A DNA stretch of 39,319 nucleotides from UBA10677 sp045654245 (GTDB lineage: Bacteria > Bacillota > Clostridia > Christensenellales > Pumilibacteraceae), in assembly GCA_045654245.1 (NCBI GenBank), contig JAZOMX010000047.1:1-39319 (forward strand), given 5' to 3'. The translations under genes and the position numbers were made by a program. The notes under the pieces were generated by a model. It worked only from the letters and a program-made list of their open reading frames with translations. It had not been told where the DNA came from and ran no database searches. The first letter of the stretch is position 1. Each line of letters opens with the position of its first letter. Below are positions 8,965 through 17,882 of this stretch, piece by piece.

Positions 8965-8996
8965 GTTATTAGTATATGATAAGGAGAATAAAATAA

Positions 8997-9491
8997 ATGA
9001 CGGCGTTAGAAAAATTTAAGGAAAAAGTTTCAAAGAAAGAAAAAGAGGAAAGAGTAAAGTTTTTAAGAGAAAATGGAATATACGATAGAATTCCTACTCC
9101 CAATAATGAGTATCAGCCGGGATGCTCGTCTGTGTATGAAGATGGGAGAATGGTTTATTATACTCGTAAATATCCCGAAATGAGCGACAAAGAGTACGCC
9201 GATTTAAAAACGAAGTTGGAAAAAAGGGAACTTGACGGTTGGAAAGATGCGTTTAAGTCGTATGCATCAATCCCAACAATAATATTTGTTTTGATTATGG
9301 TTTTTTCGATTATTTTCACTATTATAGATGGTGCTATTGGTTTAACAGGGGTAGCCTATATTTGGATTATAATCGGTTTTATATTGGGTTTAACAATATC
9401 ACATATTGTAAAATGCGCAATTGCGCCGATAATTTTGCAAACAAAATATCTTGAAATTATTATTAGAAAATTAGAAGAAGATGATGAATAA
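8997..9491 (+). CDS. Hypothetical small membrane protein
   Basis: A 164-residue protein I do not recognise. Residues 1-90 are highly charged (Lys/Glu-rich) and predicted cytoplasmic, with a likely helical start and a YEDGRMVYYTRKYPEMSDKEY stretch around 45-65. Two hydrophobic segments follow at about 94-112 and 117-140, joined by a short polar turn, so a helical-hairpin membrane anchor is likely. The tail (145-164) is acidic. It is a stand-alone unit, with a perfect consensus promoter upstream and a terminator directly after the stop. The strong promoter suggests steady expression, but function cannot be proposed. Confidence 0.7.
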   Translation: MTALEKFKEKVSKKEKEERVKFLRENGIYDRIPTPNNEYQPGCSSVYEDGRMVYYTRKYPEMSDKEYADLKTKLEKRELDGWKDAFKSYASIPTIIFVLIMVFSIIFTIIDGAIGLTGVAYIWIIIGFILGLTISHIVKCAIAPIILQTKYLEIIIRKLEEDDE

Positions 9492-9494
9492 TAA

Positions 9495-9528
9495 AAAGTG
9501 CTTAACCTATACGGTTAAGCCCTTTTTT
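9495..9528 (+). terminator. Terminator after the 8997 gene
   Basis: GCTTAACC (9500-9507), loop TATAC, GGTTAAGC (9513-9520), then six T residues. It lies just ahead of the -35 element of the next operon. Confidence 0.88.
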
Positions 9529-9531
9529 ATA

Positions 9532-9560
9532 TTGACAAAAGGGAAAAGTGGTGGTAAAAT
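9532..9560 (+). promoter_or_regulatory. Promoter of the rhamnosidase operon
   Basis: TTGACA at 9532-9537 and TAAAAT at 9555-9560 with a 17-base spacer. No clear operator was found around it. Confidence 0.8.
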
Positions 9561-9597
9561 TTAATAGAAGAATTTGGTGAAAAAAGAAGGGAAAAAG

Positions 9598-11814
9598 ATG
9601 TTTGGTAACGCAAAGTTTATAAAGGCAAGAGGATATGATAAAGAGTTTTCTTTGTTTGCGCCGTTGCCCGTTTTTCGTCGGGATTTTACGCTCCGAGGCG
9701 AGATTAAAAACGCCGTTATTACCGTGGTAAGCCCAGGTTTTGCGTGCTATTACATAAACGGTAAGCCCGTTACTGACGACCTCTTTATTTCGCCGACTAG
9801 TAACTATAATAAACTTATGTGGTACAACCGCTACGAAGTAACCGATTTGCTTTGTGAGGGCGTAAACACGGTGTCGGTAATTGCTGGAAACGGCTTTTTC
9901 AACGAGCCTTTTATTACCGCTTGGGACTATCAAGACTCGTCGTGGCGTGACGCTCCGCAATTTATGTTTTCGCTTTGTATAGATGGACAAGAAACGCTCG
10001 TAAGCGACGAAAGTTGGCGATATAGCACCGACGATTCGCCCGTGATTTATAGTCATATTCGTAGCGGAGAGCATTACGACGCTCGAAAAGGCGAGGCGTG
10101 GAGACAACCTAATTTCGACATTACCGCTTGGAAAAGCGTGGAAACGAAGGAAATTCCTGCTGGCGTAACCTTTATGGAAACGCCTTGTGAGCCCGTTCGT
10201 GAAATCGAGGAGATTAAGCCCGTAAAAATCATTAAGAACGATAGGGGTTACCTCGTAGATTTTGGACTTAATACGGCTGGGTATATTTCTCTCCGCTTAT
10301 GCGAAAAAGCAGGCACGGAAATTTTATTGCGCCATAGCGAGGAAATCGACGAGAATAATCATCCAAAATACGCCTATATTTTCTATCACGAGAGCGTTTC
10401 GGACGACGAAATGGGACGATATAATATGGCGCAAACTCGTTTCTATCCGCAGTCGCCGTTCCATCTAAACAAGATTATTGCCTCGGGAGAGTGCGACGAA
10501 GTTAAGCCTCGGTTTTGTTATCACGGTTTTAGATTCGTAGAAATCGAAGGACTTACGAAAGAGCCTAAAAAAGAGGATATAACGGCATATTTTATATCGC
10601 AAAAAGTTAAGCGCACGGCTAATTTTGAGTGCGGAAACGAAGTGTTAAACTTTATCTATACGGCAGGCATTAGGTCAACGAAGTCTAATATGTTTTGGTC
10701 GCTTACGGACTGTCCAACACGAGAAAAACTTGGTTGGACTAACGACGCCGCCTCGTCCGCTGAACAGGTATTAATCAACTTTGATATAAAAAGACTGCTT
10801 GAGAAGTGGTTTACCGACCTAAAACAAGATATGCGGGACGACGGCTCGCTCCCCGGAATTATTCCTTCTAACGGTTGGGGCGACGACTGGGGGCCCGTGT
10901 GCGATAATTTTCTTTTTGAAATACCATACCGCACCTATTTATACACGGGCGACGACAAAATGTTAGTTGGCGCAATCCCGTACTTCGAGCGATATGTTCA
11001 GTTTTTAACAAAAAAACGAGAAGAAAATCACGAGTTTATTTTGGGCGACTGGTTAGGTTACGACAGTAGTCCGCTTACGCCAAAAGAGTTCGTTCGAGAT
11101 TTCTACCTAATAAAAGCGTTAAGGGTAACGGAAATAGCGTACAAATTAAAGGGCGAGAAAGCGGATAAGTTATCGGCACAGTTAAGCGAACTAGAACGAG
11201 ATTTTATATCACGATATAACGGAGCGGACGGAAACAGTATAGTGGATAGCCAAACGGCGCTTTCAATGTTAATCTGCTTTAACCTTTGCAAGGACGAGCG
11301 TAAGGTTAAAAAGCAACTCGTCGAAAGGGTAGAAAAGGACGGATTTATGCTTACCGCCGGTATGGTAGGCGTTCAGTATCTTTACGACGCCCTCTCGTTA
11401 TCCGGTAAACCTGATTACGCATTTAAGTTGCTTACTCAAAGCGAACCAGGATATAAGACTTGGCTAAACGCAGGCGCAACAACGCTTTGGGAGTGCTGGG
11501 ATGGAATAGAAAAAGGCTCGCACAATCACCATATGTTTTCGGGCGTAATAGCGTGGCTATATAAGTCGTTGCTTGGAATTAGGGTTAGCGAGAGTAAACC
11601 TGCGTACGAGCAAATCGAGTTATCCCCTTGCTTTATTGCCGATGTAGGTTACGCCAAAGGCGAAATAGAAACGCCTTACGGTACGCTTTCCGCCGAGTGG
11701 CATTACGACGGCGTGGGCTTTAAGTACGAAGTAACCGTGCCTTATGGAATAACGGCGTACTACGACGGACGAAAACTAGACGAAAGCAAGAACGAATTTT
11801 ATGTTAAGAATTGA
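9598..11814 (+). CDS. GH78 alpha-L-rhamnosidase
   Basis: A 738-residue cytoplasmic glycosidase that hydrolyses terminal alpha-L-rhamnose from plant or bacterial oligosaccharides or glycosides. I chose the ATG at 9598, preceded by AGAAGGGAAAAAG, over an in-frame TTG at 9574. Domains in order: an N-terminal jelly roll containing YYINGKPV and NRYEVTDLL (the bacterial rhamnosidase N domain), a concanavalin-like domain with GYISLRL, then the (alpha/alpha)6 catalytic domain. The signature DCPTREKLGW gives Asp371, Glu376 and Asp383, and TTLWECWDG gives Glu632; all four conserved carboxylates are present. No signal peptide, so the substrate must be imported. First gene of a five-gene operon (PHP esterase, dehydrogenase, kinase, aldo-keto reductase), which suggests that released rhamnose or another sugar is handled by those enzymes. 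Confidence 0.9.
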   Translation: MFGNAKFIKARGYDKEFSLFAPLPVFRRDFTLRGEIKNAVITVVSPGFACYYINGKPVTDDLFISPTSNYNKLMWYNRYEVTDLLCEGVNTVSVIAGNGFFNEPFITAWDYQDSSWRDAPQFMFSLCIDGQETLVSDESWRYSTDDSPVIYSHIRSGEHYDARKGEAWRQPNFDITAWKSVETKEIPAGVTFMETPCEPVREIEEIKPVKIIKNDRGYLVDFGLNTAGYISLRLCEKAGTEILLRHSEEIDENNHPKYAYIFYHESVSDDEMGRYNMAQTRFYPQSPFHLNKIIASGECDEVKPRFCYHGFRFVEIEGLTKEPKKEDITAYFISQKVKRTANFECGNEVLNFIYTAGIRSTKSNMFWSLTDCPTREKLGWTNDAASSAEQVLINFDIKRLLEKWFTDLKQDMRDDGSLPGIIPSNGWGDDWGPVCDNFLFEIPYRTYLYTGDDKMLVGAIPYFERYVQFLTKKREENHEFILGDWLGYDSSPLTPKEFVRDFYLIKALRVTEIAYKLKGEKADKLSAQLSELERDFISRYNGADGNSIVDSQTALSMLICFNLCKDERKVKKQLVERVEKDGFMLTAGMVGVQYLYDALSLSGKPDYAFKLLTQSEPGYKTWLNAGATTLWECWDGIEKGSHNHHMFSGVIAWLYKSLLGIRVSESKPAYEQIELSPCFIADVGYAKGEIETPYGTLSAEWHYDGVGFKYEVTVPYGITAYYDGRKLDESKNEFYVKN

Positions 11815-11829
11815 TTTTACGGAGACGAA

Positions 11830-12621
11830 ATGAAACTTTACGACACGCATATTCATACCCGTTTTTCGCACGACAGTAACGCTGACCCTAACGAGGTTTG
11901 TCATAGCGCTCTCGAGCGTGGGCTTTTAGGTATAACGATTACCGACCATTGTGATATAGAACTACACGGATACGAGACTTACGCCGACCTTAACGGCTCG
12001 ATTAATTGTGCGCGCAAGTTGAAAGAGGAGTGGAAAGATAAAATTCAAGTTTTCGTGGGAACGGAAATGGGGTTTAGCCACGACAGTTTCGCTTTGTCTG
12101 AGAAAATGCTAAACGAACTAGGCGAACTAGACCAAATAATCTATTCGGTGCATTGTATCGAGTGGAAAGGACAAATGAGCGCGTTTTCTCGAGAGGATTT
12201 CACTTCGTTTATGGAAAGCGAAATCGACGAATATATAAAGATATATTTCGATAGCGTGCTAGAGTGCGTAAAGGTTGCCGATATGGATATATTGCCTCAT
12301 CTTACTTGTCCCGTTAAGTATTTCAAAAAACAGGGAATAAACCTCGACCTATCTAAAAACGACGAAACGATAGACGAGATAATAAGAACGGCAATAAGCC
12401 GAGATTTAGCGTTCGAACTCAATGCCTCTTCTCCAGTAGAAAAGAGTGTAATCGAGCGTTATATCGAGTTAGGCGGACGGAAGTTTACGCTAGGCTCGGA
12501 TGCACATACTCCGTCTAGCGTTGGCGGTGGAATAGAGGTATGGGCAAACTACCTTAAAGAAAAAGGAATTAACGAAATTTATTATTTTAGTAAAAGACGA
12601 CCGTATTCGGTTAATATATAA
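11830..12621 (+). CDS. PHP-domain phosphoesterase (HisJ/histidinol-phosphatase-like)
   Basis: A 263-residue protein of the PHP metallo-phosphoesterase family. The four PHP motifs are visible: DTHIHTRFSHDS at residues 5-16 (metal-binding His), TITDHCDI near 38, a His in the YSVHCIEW stretch near 102, and LGSDAHTP near 221. It resembles HisJ-type histidinol phosphatases, but there are no histidine genes here. It lies 15 bases after the rhamnosidase and 12 before the dehydrogenase, in a sugar-processing operon, so a sugar-phosphate or cyclic-phosphate substrate is as likely as histidinol phosphate. RBS ACGGAGACG before the ATG. Confidence 0.78.
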   Translation: MKLYDTHIHTRFSHDSNADPNEVCHSALERGLLGITITDHCDIELHGYETYADLNGSINCARKLKEEWKDKIQVFVGTEMGFSHDSFALSEKMLNELGELDQIIYSVHCIEWKGQMSAFSREDFTSFMESEIDEYIKIYFDSVLECVKVADMDILPHLTCPVKYFKKQGINLDLSKNDETIDEIIRTAISRDLAFELNASSPVEKSVIERYIELGGRKFTLGSDAHTPSSVGGGIEVWANYLKEKGINEIYYFSKRRPYSVNI

Positions 12622-12633
12622 GGAGACAAGATT

Positions 12634-13662
12634 ATGAAAGCAGGAGTTTTTTACGGAAAACACGATTTGCGAATTGAAGAAAGAGAAAAGCCTACTCCTA
12701 AGGCGGGAGAAGTTCTAATTAAGGTTAAGGCTTGCGGAATTTGTGGTACTGACGTGCATATCTTTAACGGCGACGAGGGTTGCGCACAATCCCCTCCGGG
12801 AACGGTGCTTGGCCACGAGTTTTCGGGAATCGTCGAAAGCGTAGGTGAGGGGGTAACGGCGTTTAAGCCTGGCGATAGAGTAAGCGTTGACCCTAATAAA
12901 ATGTGTGGAGATTGTTATTACTGCAAGAGCGGTATAGGACATTTTTGCGAGAATATGGACGGAATCGGCACGGTAATCGACGGCGGTTTTGCCGAGTATT
13001 GCGCCGTTCCGCAGTCACAAGCATATAAAATCGGAGATAATACTACTTTTGAACAGGGCGCTATGGGCGAGCCTCTTGCTTGCTGTTTGCACGGAATTGA
13101 TATGTCGAATATTTCGTGTGGCGACACGGTAATGGTAATCGGCGGTGGTATGATAGGTATGCTAATGCTCCAACTCGCTCGCATTTCGGGTGCAGGCAAA
13201 CTCATTATGCTAGAGCCCGTAGCAGAAAAGAGAGCGCAAGCGATAGAACTTGGCGCTGACCTAGCGTTTGACCCGATTACGCAAGACGTAAAGAGCGAAC
13301 TAGCAAAAGCAGGAATAGACCGCGTTTCGACGGTAATCGAGTGCGTAGGCAAAAAAGCGACTATGCTCCAAGCGATAGAACTTGCCGGAAAGAAAGCGAC
13401 GGTTATGCTATTTGGTTTAACCGCGCCTGGCGACGAAATCCCCGTAAAACCTTTCGAAGTGTTCAAAAAAGAACTAACGATTACAGCGTCGTTTATTAAC
13501 CCCTATACTCAAAAAAGAGCAATCGAGTTAATCGACTCGGGTAAAATCGACGTAAGTTCTATGGTGTATAGAGTTGCGCCCCTTTGCGAACTTCCTACCA
13601 TTTTAGCGGACGCAAAAGAGCGTGCGAAAGGTAAATTTATAATTTCGCCCGAGGTGGAATAA
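12634..13662 (+). CDS. Zinc-dependent medium-chain dehydrogenase (sorbitol/threonine dehydrogenase type)
   Basis: A 342-residue NAD(P)-dependent alcohol/polyol dehydrogenase. The catalytic zinc motifs are CGICGTDVH at about 34-42 and GHEFSGIVESVGEG at about 60-73. The structural zinc cluster is at about 90-106 (CGDCYYCKSGIGHFC). The nucleotide-binding GGGMIGML loop is near 174. The family oxidises secondary alcohols such as sorbitol, L-iditol, galactitol or threonine to ketones. In this operon the next genes encode a PfkB sugar kinase and an aldo-keto reductase, so a polyol-to-ketose step is a natural reading. The stop codon overlaps the kinase start by one base (TAATG), indicating translational coupling. 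RBS AAGGAGAC. Confidence 0.88.
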   Translation: MKAGVFYGKHDLRIEEREKPTPKAGEVLIKVKACGICGTDVHIFNGDEGCAQSPPGTVLGHEFSGIVESVGEGVTAFKPGDRVSVDPNKMCGDCYYCKSGIGHFCENMDGIGTVIDGGFAEYCAVPQSQAYKIGDNTTFEQGAMGEPLACCLHGIDMSNISCGDTVMVIGGGMIGMLMLQLARISGAGKLIMLEPVAEKRAQAIELGADLAFDPITQDVKSELAKAGIDRVSTVIECVGKKATMLQAIELAGKKATVMLFGLTAPGDEIPVKPFEVFKKELTITASFINPYTQKRAIELIDSGKIDVSSMVYRVAPLCELPTILADAKERAKGKFIISPEVE

Positions 13663-14546
13663 TGGTACTTTGCGTAGGCGAAATTTTGGTCGATTGCTTT
13701 TCGACTAACATAAACGGCGAGAGCGTGTTTATAAAAAAAGCGGGTGGTGCGCCCTTTAATCTTTCGTGTGCGATTGCAAAAACTGGTGGAGATGCGTTTT
13801 TCGTGGGAAGCGTAGGCGACGACCTTTTTGGTAATTTTTTGGAAAAAACGGCGAAAGAGCAACTAGGCGAGAACTATTTTCTAGCAAAAAGAACGGACGC
13901 TAATACTACGCTTGCTCTCGTTGAAAACGACGAAAACGGAGAACGCTCGTTCTGTTTTTACCGCCATAGTACTGCGGACTATAAAATGCCCGTTGTAGCC
14001 GACCAAATGATTGAAAAGAGTAATATCGTCCATATCGGTTCGTTAATGCTCAGCGAGAGCGAAGGTCTATCTTACGCCGTTGAACTAGCGAAAAGGGTTA
14101 AAAAACTCGGCAAAAAAGTTAGTTTTGACGTCAACTATCGCAGTGATATTTTCTCTTCCGTTGACGAGGCGAAAAAAGCGTTCGTAGAACTTATTGCGCT
14201 ATCTGATATCGTGAAGTTCTCGGAAGAAGAAGTGGAGATTTTTGGGCGTGATTTCGTTTACTCTATGCCCGATAAACTAGTCTTTATTACGCTCGGCGGA
14301 AGAGGAAGTAAATACCTTTTTGCAGGAGAAGAAAAAACCGTGCCTAGCATAAAAGTTAAGCCTGTTGACACTTGTGGTGCTGGCGACGCCTTTTACGGAG
14401 CGTGCCTATCGGGGCTAGATAAGGGTGAACCGCTTTTTGAGACGGTGAAAAGAGCAAATATCGTAGGTGCGTTAACCACGCAAAAAACGGGCGCAATCGA
14501 CGCAATCCCCACTTTAGAAGAAGTTAGTAAATATTTGGAGAAATAA
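13662..14546 (+). CDS. PfkB-family sugar kinase (fructokinase-like)
   Basis: A 294-residue ribokinase/PfkB-family kinase that phosphorylates a sugar with ATP. It carries the N-terminal GGAPFNLSCAIAKTGG signature at about 28-43 and the C-terminal DTCGAGDAFYGACL signature near 240, whose aspartate is the catalytic base. GAPFNLS and the length match bacterial fructokinases, but 2-keto-deoxy-sugar and rhamnulose-type substrates are possible. It starts on the last base of the dehydrogenase stop codon, so the dehydrogenase product (a ketose) is the likely substrate. The aldo-keto reductase begins 2 bases after its stop. Confidence 0.85.
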   Translation: MVLCVGEILVDCFSTNINGESVFIKKAGGAPFNLSCAIAKTGGDAFFVGSVGDDLFGNFLEKTAKEQLGENYFLAKRTDANTTLALVENDENGERSFCFYRHSTADYKMPVVADQMIEKSNIVHIGSLMLSESEGLSYAVELAKRVKKLGKKVSFDVNYRSDIFSSVDEAKKAFVELIALSDIVKFSEEEVEIFGRDFVYSMPDKLVFITLGGRGSKYLFAGEEKTVPSIKVKPVDTCGAGDAFYGACLSGLDKGEPLFETVKRANIVGALTTQKTGAIDAIPTLEEVSKYLEK

Positions 14547-14548
14547 TT

Positions 14549-15367
14549 ATGGTATTAAAAGAAGATTTCGTCCTAAATAACGGAGTGAAAATTCCTAAAC
14601 TTGGATTTGGAACTTGGCAAATTCCCGACGAGGTGGCGGAAGAAAGCGTTTACTTTGCGCTTAAAAACGGCTATCGTCATATTGATACGGCTACTGCGTA
14701 TCGTAACGAAGAGGGCGTAGGTAGAGGAATAAAAAAGAGCGGATTAAAGCGAGAAGAAATCTTTATTACGACGAAAGTTCCTGCGTGGATGAAAGAGCCT
14801 AGCGAAGTGGAAAAAACGCTTGACGAATCGTTACAAAAACTAGGCGTAGATTATATCGACTTACTTCTAATCCACGCGCCAAAGCCGTGGCCTGAAATCG
14901 TTGCTGGAACTGAAAAGACTTATTTTGACGAGAATATTGCCGTTTGGAAAGTTATGGAAAAAGCGTATAACGAGGGCAAAATTCGAGCAATCGGCGTTTC
15001 TAATTTCACGGTAGAGGATATGGAAAACCTCAAAAAGAACTGCGCCGTTCCTATCACCGTAAACCAAATAATAATGCATATCGGCAAAGAATTACACTCT
15101 ACGATTGAGTACTGTAACAAAAACGGAATTTTAGTCGAGGGCTATTCTCCGATAGCGACGGGCAAACTACTCGGCAACGAGGTCGTTAAACGAATAGCCG
15201 ATAAGTTAGGCGTTTCCGTGCCCCGTCTTTGCATAAGGTACGTTCTCCAAAGAGGCGCGCTACCACTTCCAAAGTCCACGCACGAAGAGTATATTATTGA
15301 AAACTCAAAAATCGACTTTACTATCCCACCAGAGGATATGGAAACGCTCGTTAAACTTTGTAAGTAA
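14549..15367 (+). CDS. Aldo/keto reductase
   Basis: A 272-residue NADPH-dependent oxidoreductase of the aldo-keto reductase superfamily (TIM barrel). It has the motif GYRHIDTATAYRNEEGVG near residues 42-59 (catalytic Asp and Tyr), the KVPAW stretch with the catalytic Lys near 77, LLLIHAPKPW near 106 with the active-site His, and IGVSNF near 148. Length is typical of the 2,5-diketo-gluconate reductase type. In this operon it could reduce a released aldose to a polyol, which the zinc dehydrogenase would then oxidise to a ketose for the PfkB kinase; this route is inferred. RBS GGAGAAATAATT. Last gene of the operon, ending 9 bases before a bidirectional terminator. Confidence 0.86.
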   Translation: MVLKEDFVLNNGVKIPKLGFGTWQIPDEVAEESVYFALKNGYRHIDTATAYRNEEGVGRGIKKSGLKREEIFITTKVPAWMKEPSEVEKTLDESLQKLGVDYIDLLLIHAPKPWPEIVAGTEKTYFDENIAVWKVMEKAYNEGKIRAIGVSNFTVEDMENLKKNCAVPITVNQIIMHIGKELHSTIEYCNKNGILVEGYSPIATGKLLGNEVVKRIADKLGVSVPRLCIRYVLQRGALPLPKSTHEEYIIENSKIDFTIPPEDMETLVKLCK

Positions 15368-15369
15368 TT

Positions 15370-15406
15370 AAAAAAAGGCTCTTGGTATTATCCAAGAGCC
15401 TTTTTT
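15370..15406. terminator. Bidirectional terminator between convergent genes
   Basis: GGCTCTTGG (15377-15385) and CCAAGAGCC (15392-15400) form a perfect 9-bp stem, with six A residues before and six T residues after. It can therefore end both the plus-strand operon and the minus-strand gene that finishes at 15407. Confidence 0.9.
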
Positions 15407-17695
15407 CTATACGGTTATCATATCAAAACCGCTTAATTTTATTGTTTTTCCTTTCAAGATAAAAGAAGTTTGTTTAGTTAGGTTATAAACGAGGGTAGTT
15501 TCGTTGCCGTTTAATACGATTTCATTATTCACTATTTTTGCGCCGATAGTTAAATACGAACCGTCTTCGTTTTGATGAATAAAGGCTTTTTTAAACGCCG
15601 TTTCTTCTAGGCACTTAAATATTTCGTGCACGTCGTTGTCACAACAACCGCCTTGATTATCAACTTTATAAGTGCCGTCCTTGTTGAATAGAGGACAGAA
15701 AGAGTAACCGCCCGTAATCGTTTGACTTCCCGTTCTATACCACCCTGAAATTAAATCAATATACTCCTCGCCGTAAATCTTGGTTTGGTATTTACCGCGG
15801 TATGCTTTAGAATTAAGGTTTACCGTTTTATAGCCGTCGGCAATAGGCTTGGTTTTGTCGGGCACGAGAGACGGAAGTTTTACAAAAGGTTGCGAAAAGT
15901 ACGCCCATCTTAAATTACCGTTTAGACTAAGTAATTGCGAGCAAGCCGATATACCGTTGATAAATCTTAAAAGGTAGAATTTTTTGCCCGTTAAAATATA
16001 CAAATAATAATAAGCGTACACCGTCCACGCCGACCAGCCGTGCGGACTGTTTACGGTATTACCTAAAATCATAACGTCGTATTGCGACTCCCAAAAACGA
16101 ATAGAGCCTCCGTTTGCACGACAGTCGGGCAGAAGTTGTTGCTCTAAGCAGGAGTGAATTTTAATCATATATTCGGATGCTTTTATGTATTTCTCGCGCT
16201 CGTTTTTAGGTAAAGTCAATGCAAAATACGCAATTTGGAGGGCGGAACAAGAAACCATACCGTCTTCAAAAGTAAGTTCGCCTTCGGTATCGATATTATC
16301 AAGATGCAAAACTAATTCGTCGATAGCGCGTTTAGCGGAAGCGTAATGAGTTTTTGCTTTTTCAATAAGTTCGCTATTTCCGCTTTCTTTTTCGGCTTGA
16401 ACTAACTCAAGCATACTTTTTGCGACGTAAATGACGCAAGTGTAATGAATTTTATCACGACGATACGCTCCGTCGTCACTTTGTTTCGTAATCAAGAAAT
16501 CGCCAAACTTGCTTGCTAATTGCAAATATGAAAGATTGTTAACTTTATCAGTTTCGTAAACGTCCACTAAAAGGCTAATAAACGACGAGGTGTTTTGAAT
16601 GCGCTCGGGAGCGGGAATAGGCTCTGCCTTTTCAAAGTCGAAACAAAGTTGCATTACTTCGTTAAAGTTAAGTAACGCCTTTTGCAAACTTTTAGCGTTG
16701 CCGTAATGTTTTTGCGCCAAGAAAATCGAGAAAAATCCGTACCAACTTTCAGTATGAGTTGATGCTTTTTGCGGTTTATTATACGCTTCTTTACTAGCGC
16801 CTTTAAGGTAAAAGTCCCAACTTTTTCGCACGAAGAATAAACTTTCCGCGCACTTGCCGTTGTCTGCTAAAACGGTTACTTTATATAATCCATACTCGTT
16901 AGTTTTTGGTAATTCGTTACTATAAGTTGTTCCGCTTGGGGTAGTTATTTCGTAGGAATAATTACCGTCATAAGTAACGGCAAAAACGAAATTTTCGCCC
17001 TTTTCAAAGGTGTATTTTTCCGCAGAAATCACGGGAGCGTTTATGGTAGTAGATACCGTTTTTTCAAAATCGTTTAAGTTCTTTGCAGGTATTAGCGTTA
17101 TAGAGTTTTCATAGGTTTCGCCTACTTTTAAAATCTTTCTATCTTGAGATATTCTATCTATCGAAGCCTCTTTGTTGTATAAGTGAAGTATGGTGTTATA
17201 AACTCTATGACCGTTGTTTAGGTGAGGAGTGGAAGGATGAGCGTAAGAAATATCATAAGAGGGTATTCCTTTTTCGCCTGCTATTATAAGAGCGTTACCT
17301 TCGGGCGACTGGAAATATCCGTAAAAATGAGTTTTTTCAACTCTTAATAACGAGGGGAAAAACTTATCGCTCCATTGAGGGAAGTACTCCATGTATGAAT
17401 TAACGCCAAGTTCAAAGAATATCGTATCAGCGTAAAAATCGTACGGAGAATTATTTTTCACGGTTAAGTTAAGTTTAACGCTATCAGACAAAACGGCATA
17501 ACTTAAAGAATAGAATATGCCGTTACTTTCAGCGGAATAAGTATTTGCGTCCTCGGTTTTATTAAGGGTAATGCGGTAAATCCTATTTTCGTAAGTATAT
17601 CCAAATCCAAAACCGTTTTCGCTCAAGAAAGGAACGGCAACCCCGTTTCCATTTAAAGTTAAAATTTGTCCATTGTCGTTTAATTTTAATTCCAT
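15407..17695 (-). CDS. Large uncharacterised protein, probable carbohydrate-active enzyme
   Basis: A 762-residue protein without signal peptide that I cannot place in a named family. Residues 1-215 look like an all-beta, aldose-epimerase or beta-sandwich-like domain (FGFGYTYENRIYRITL, then repeated strands). Residues 220-290 look like a small Ig-like domain. Residues 310-700 are helix-rich with spaced aromatic motifs (HTESWYGFFSIFLAQ, SDDGAYRRDKIHYTCVIY, SPHGWSAWTVYAYYYLYILTG), the pattern of (alpha/alpha) toroid glycosidases and lyases. A QGGCCDNDVHE motif near residue 692 looks like a functional loop. It lies between rhamnosidase genes, so a role in glycan breakdown is likely by context. 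It has its own consensus promoter and ends at the shared terminator. Confidence 0.6.
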   Translation of the reverse strand: MELKLNDNGQILTLNGNGVAVPFLSENGFGFGYTYENRIYRITLNKTEDANTYSAESNGIFYSLSYAVLSDSVKLNLTVKNNSPYDFYADTIFFELGVNSYMEYFPQWSDKFFPSLLRVEKTHFYGYFQSPEGNALIIAGEKGIPSYDISYAHPSTPHLNNGHRVYNTILHLYNKEASIDRISQDRKILKVGETYENSITLIPAKNLNDFEKTVSTTINAPVISAEKYTFEKGENFVFAVTYDGNYSYEITTPSGTTYSNELPKTNEYGLYKVTVLADNGKCAESLFFVRKSWDFYLKGASKEAYNKPQKASTHTESWYGFFSIFLAQKHYGNAKSLQKALLNFNEVMQLCFDFEKAEPIPAPERIQNTSSFISLLVDVYETDKVNNLSYLQLASKFGDFLITKQSDDGAYRRDKIHYTCVIYVAKSMLELVQAEKESGNSELIEKAKTHYASAKRAIDELVLHLDNIDTEGELTFEDGMVSCSALQIAYFALTLPKNEREKYIKASEYMIKIHSCLEQQLLPDCRANGGSIRFWESQYDVMILGNTVNSPHGWSAWTVYAYYYLYILTGKKFYLLRFINGISACSQLLSLNGNLRWAYFSQPFVKLPSLVPDKTKPIADGYKTVNLNSKAYRGKYQTKIYGEEYIDLISGWYRTGSQTITGGYSFCPLFNKDGTYKVDNQGGCCDNDVHEIFKCLEETAFKKAFIHQNEDGSYLTIGAKIVNNEIVLNGNETTLVYNLTKQTSFILKGKTIKLSGFDMITV

Positions 17696-17725
17696 ATAGT
17701 AGTCCTTGAAATATTAGTTAGTTTT

Positions 17726-17754
17726 AGTATAAATTAAAGTAAGTATTTTGTCAA
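17726..17754 (-). promoter_or_regulatory. Promoter of the 15407-17695 gene
   Basis: On the minus strand, TTGACA (17754-17749) and TATACT (17731-17726) with a 17-base spacer, followed by AAGGAC just before the ATG at 17695. Confidence 0.82.
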
Positions 17755-17836
17755 TAAAAACGCTTTGAAAATGATTACATATAAAAAAGAAAGCAAACGG
17801 AATTTAATTTATCGTATCCGTATGATAGAGATTTAC

Positions 17837-17872
17837 AAAAAAGGCTAACGCAAATTTTCGTTAGCCTTTTTT
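17837..17872 (-). terminator. Terminator of the GH106 gene
   Basis: The stem GGCTAACG / CGTTAGCC with a CAAATTTT loop is flanked by six A and six T residues. It lies 11 bases beyond the minus-strand stop codon at 17883. Confidence 0.88.
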
Positions 17873-17882
17873 ATTTATTGAA

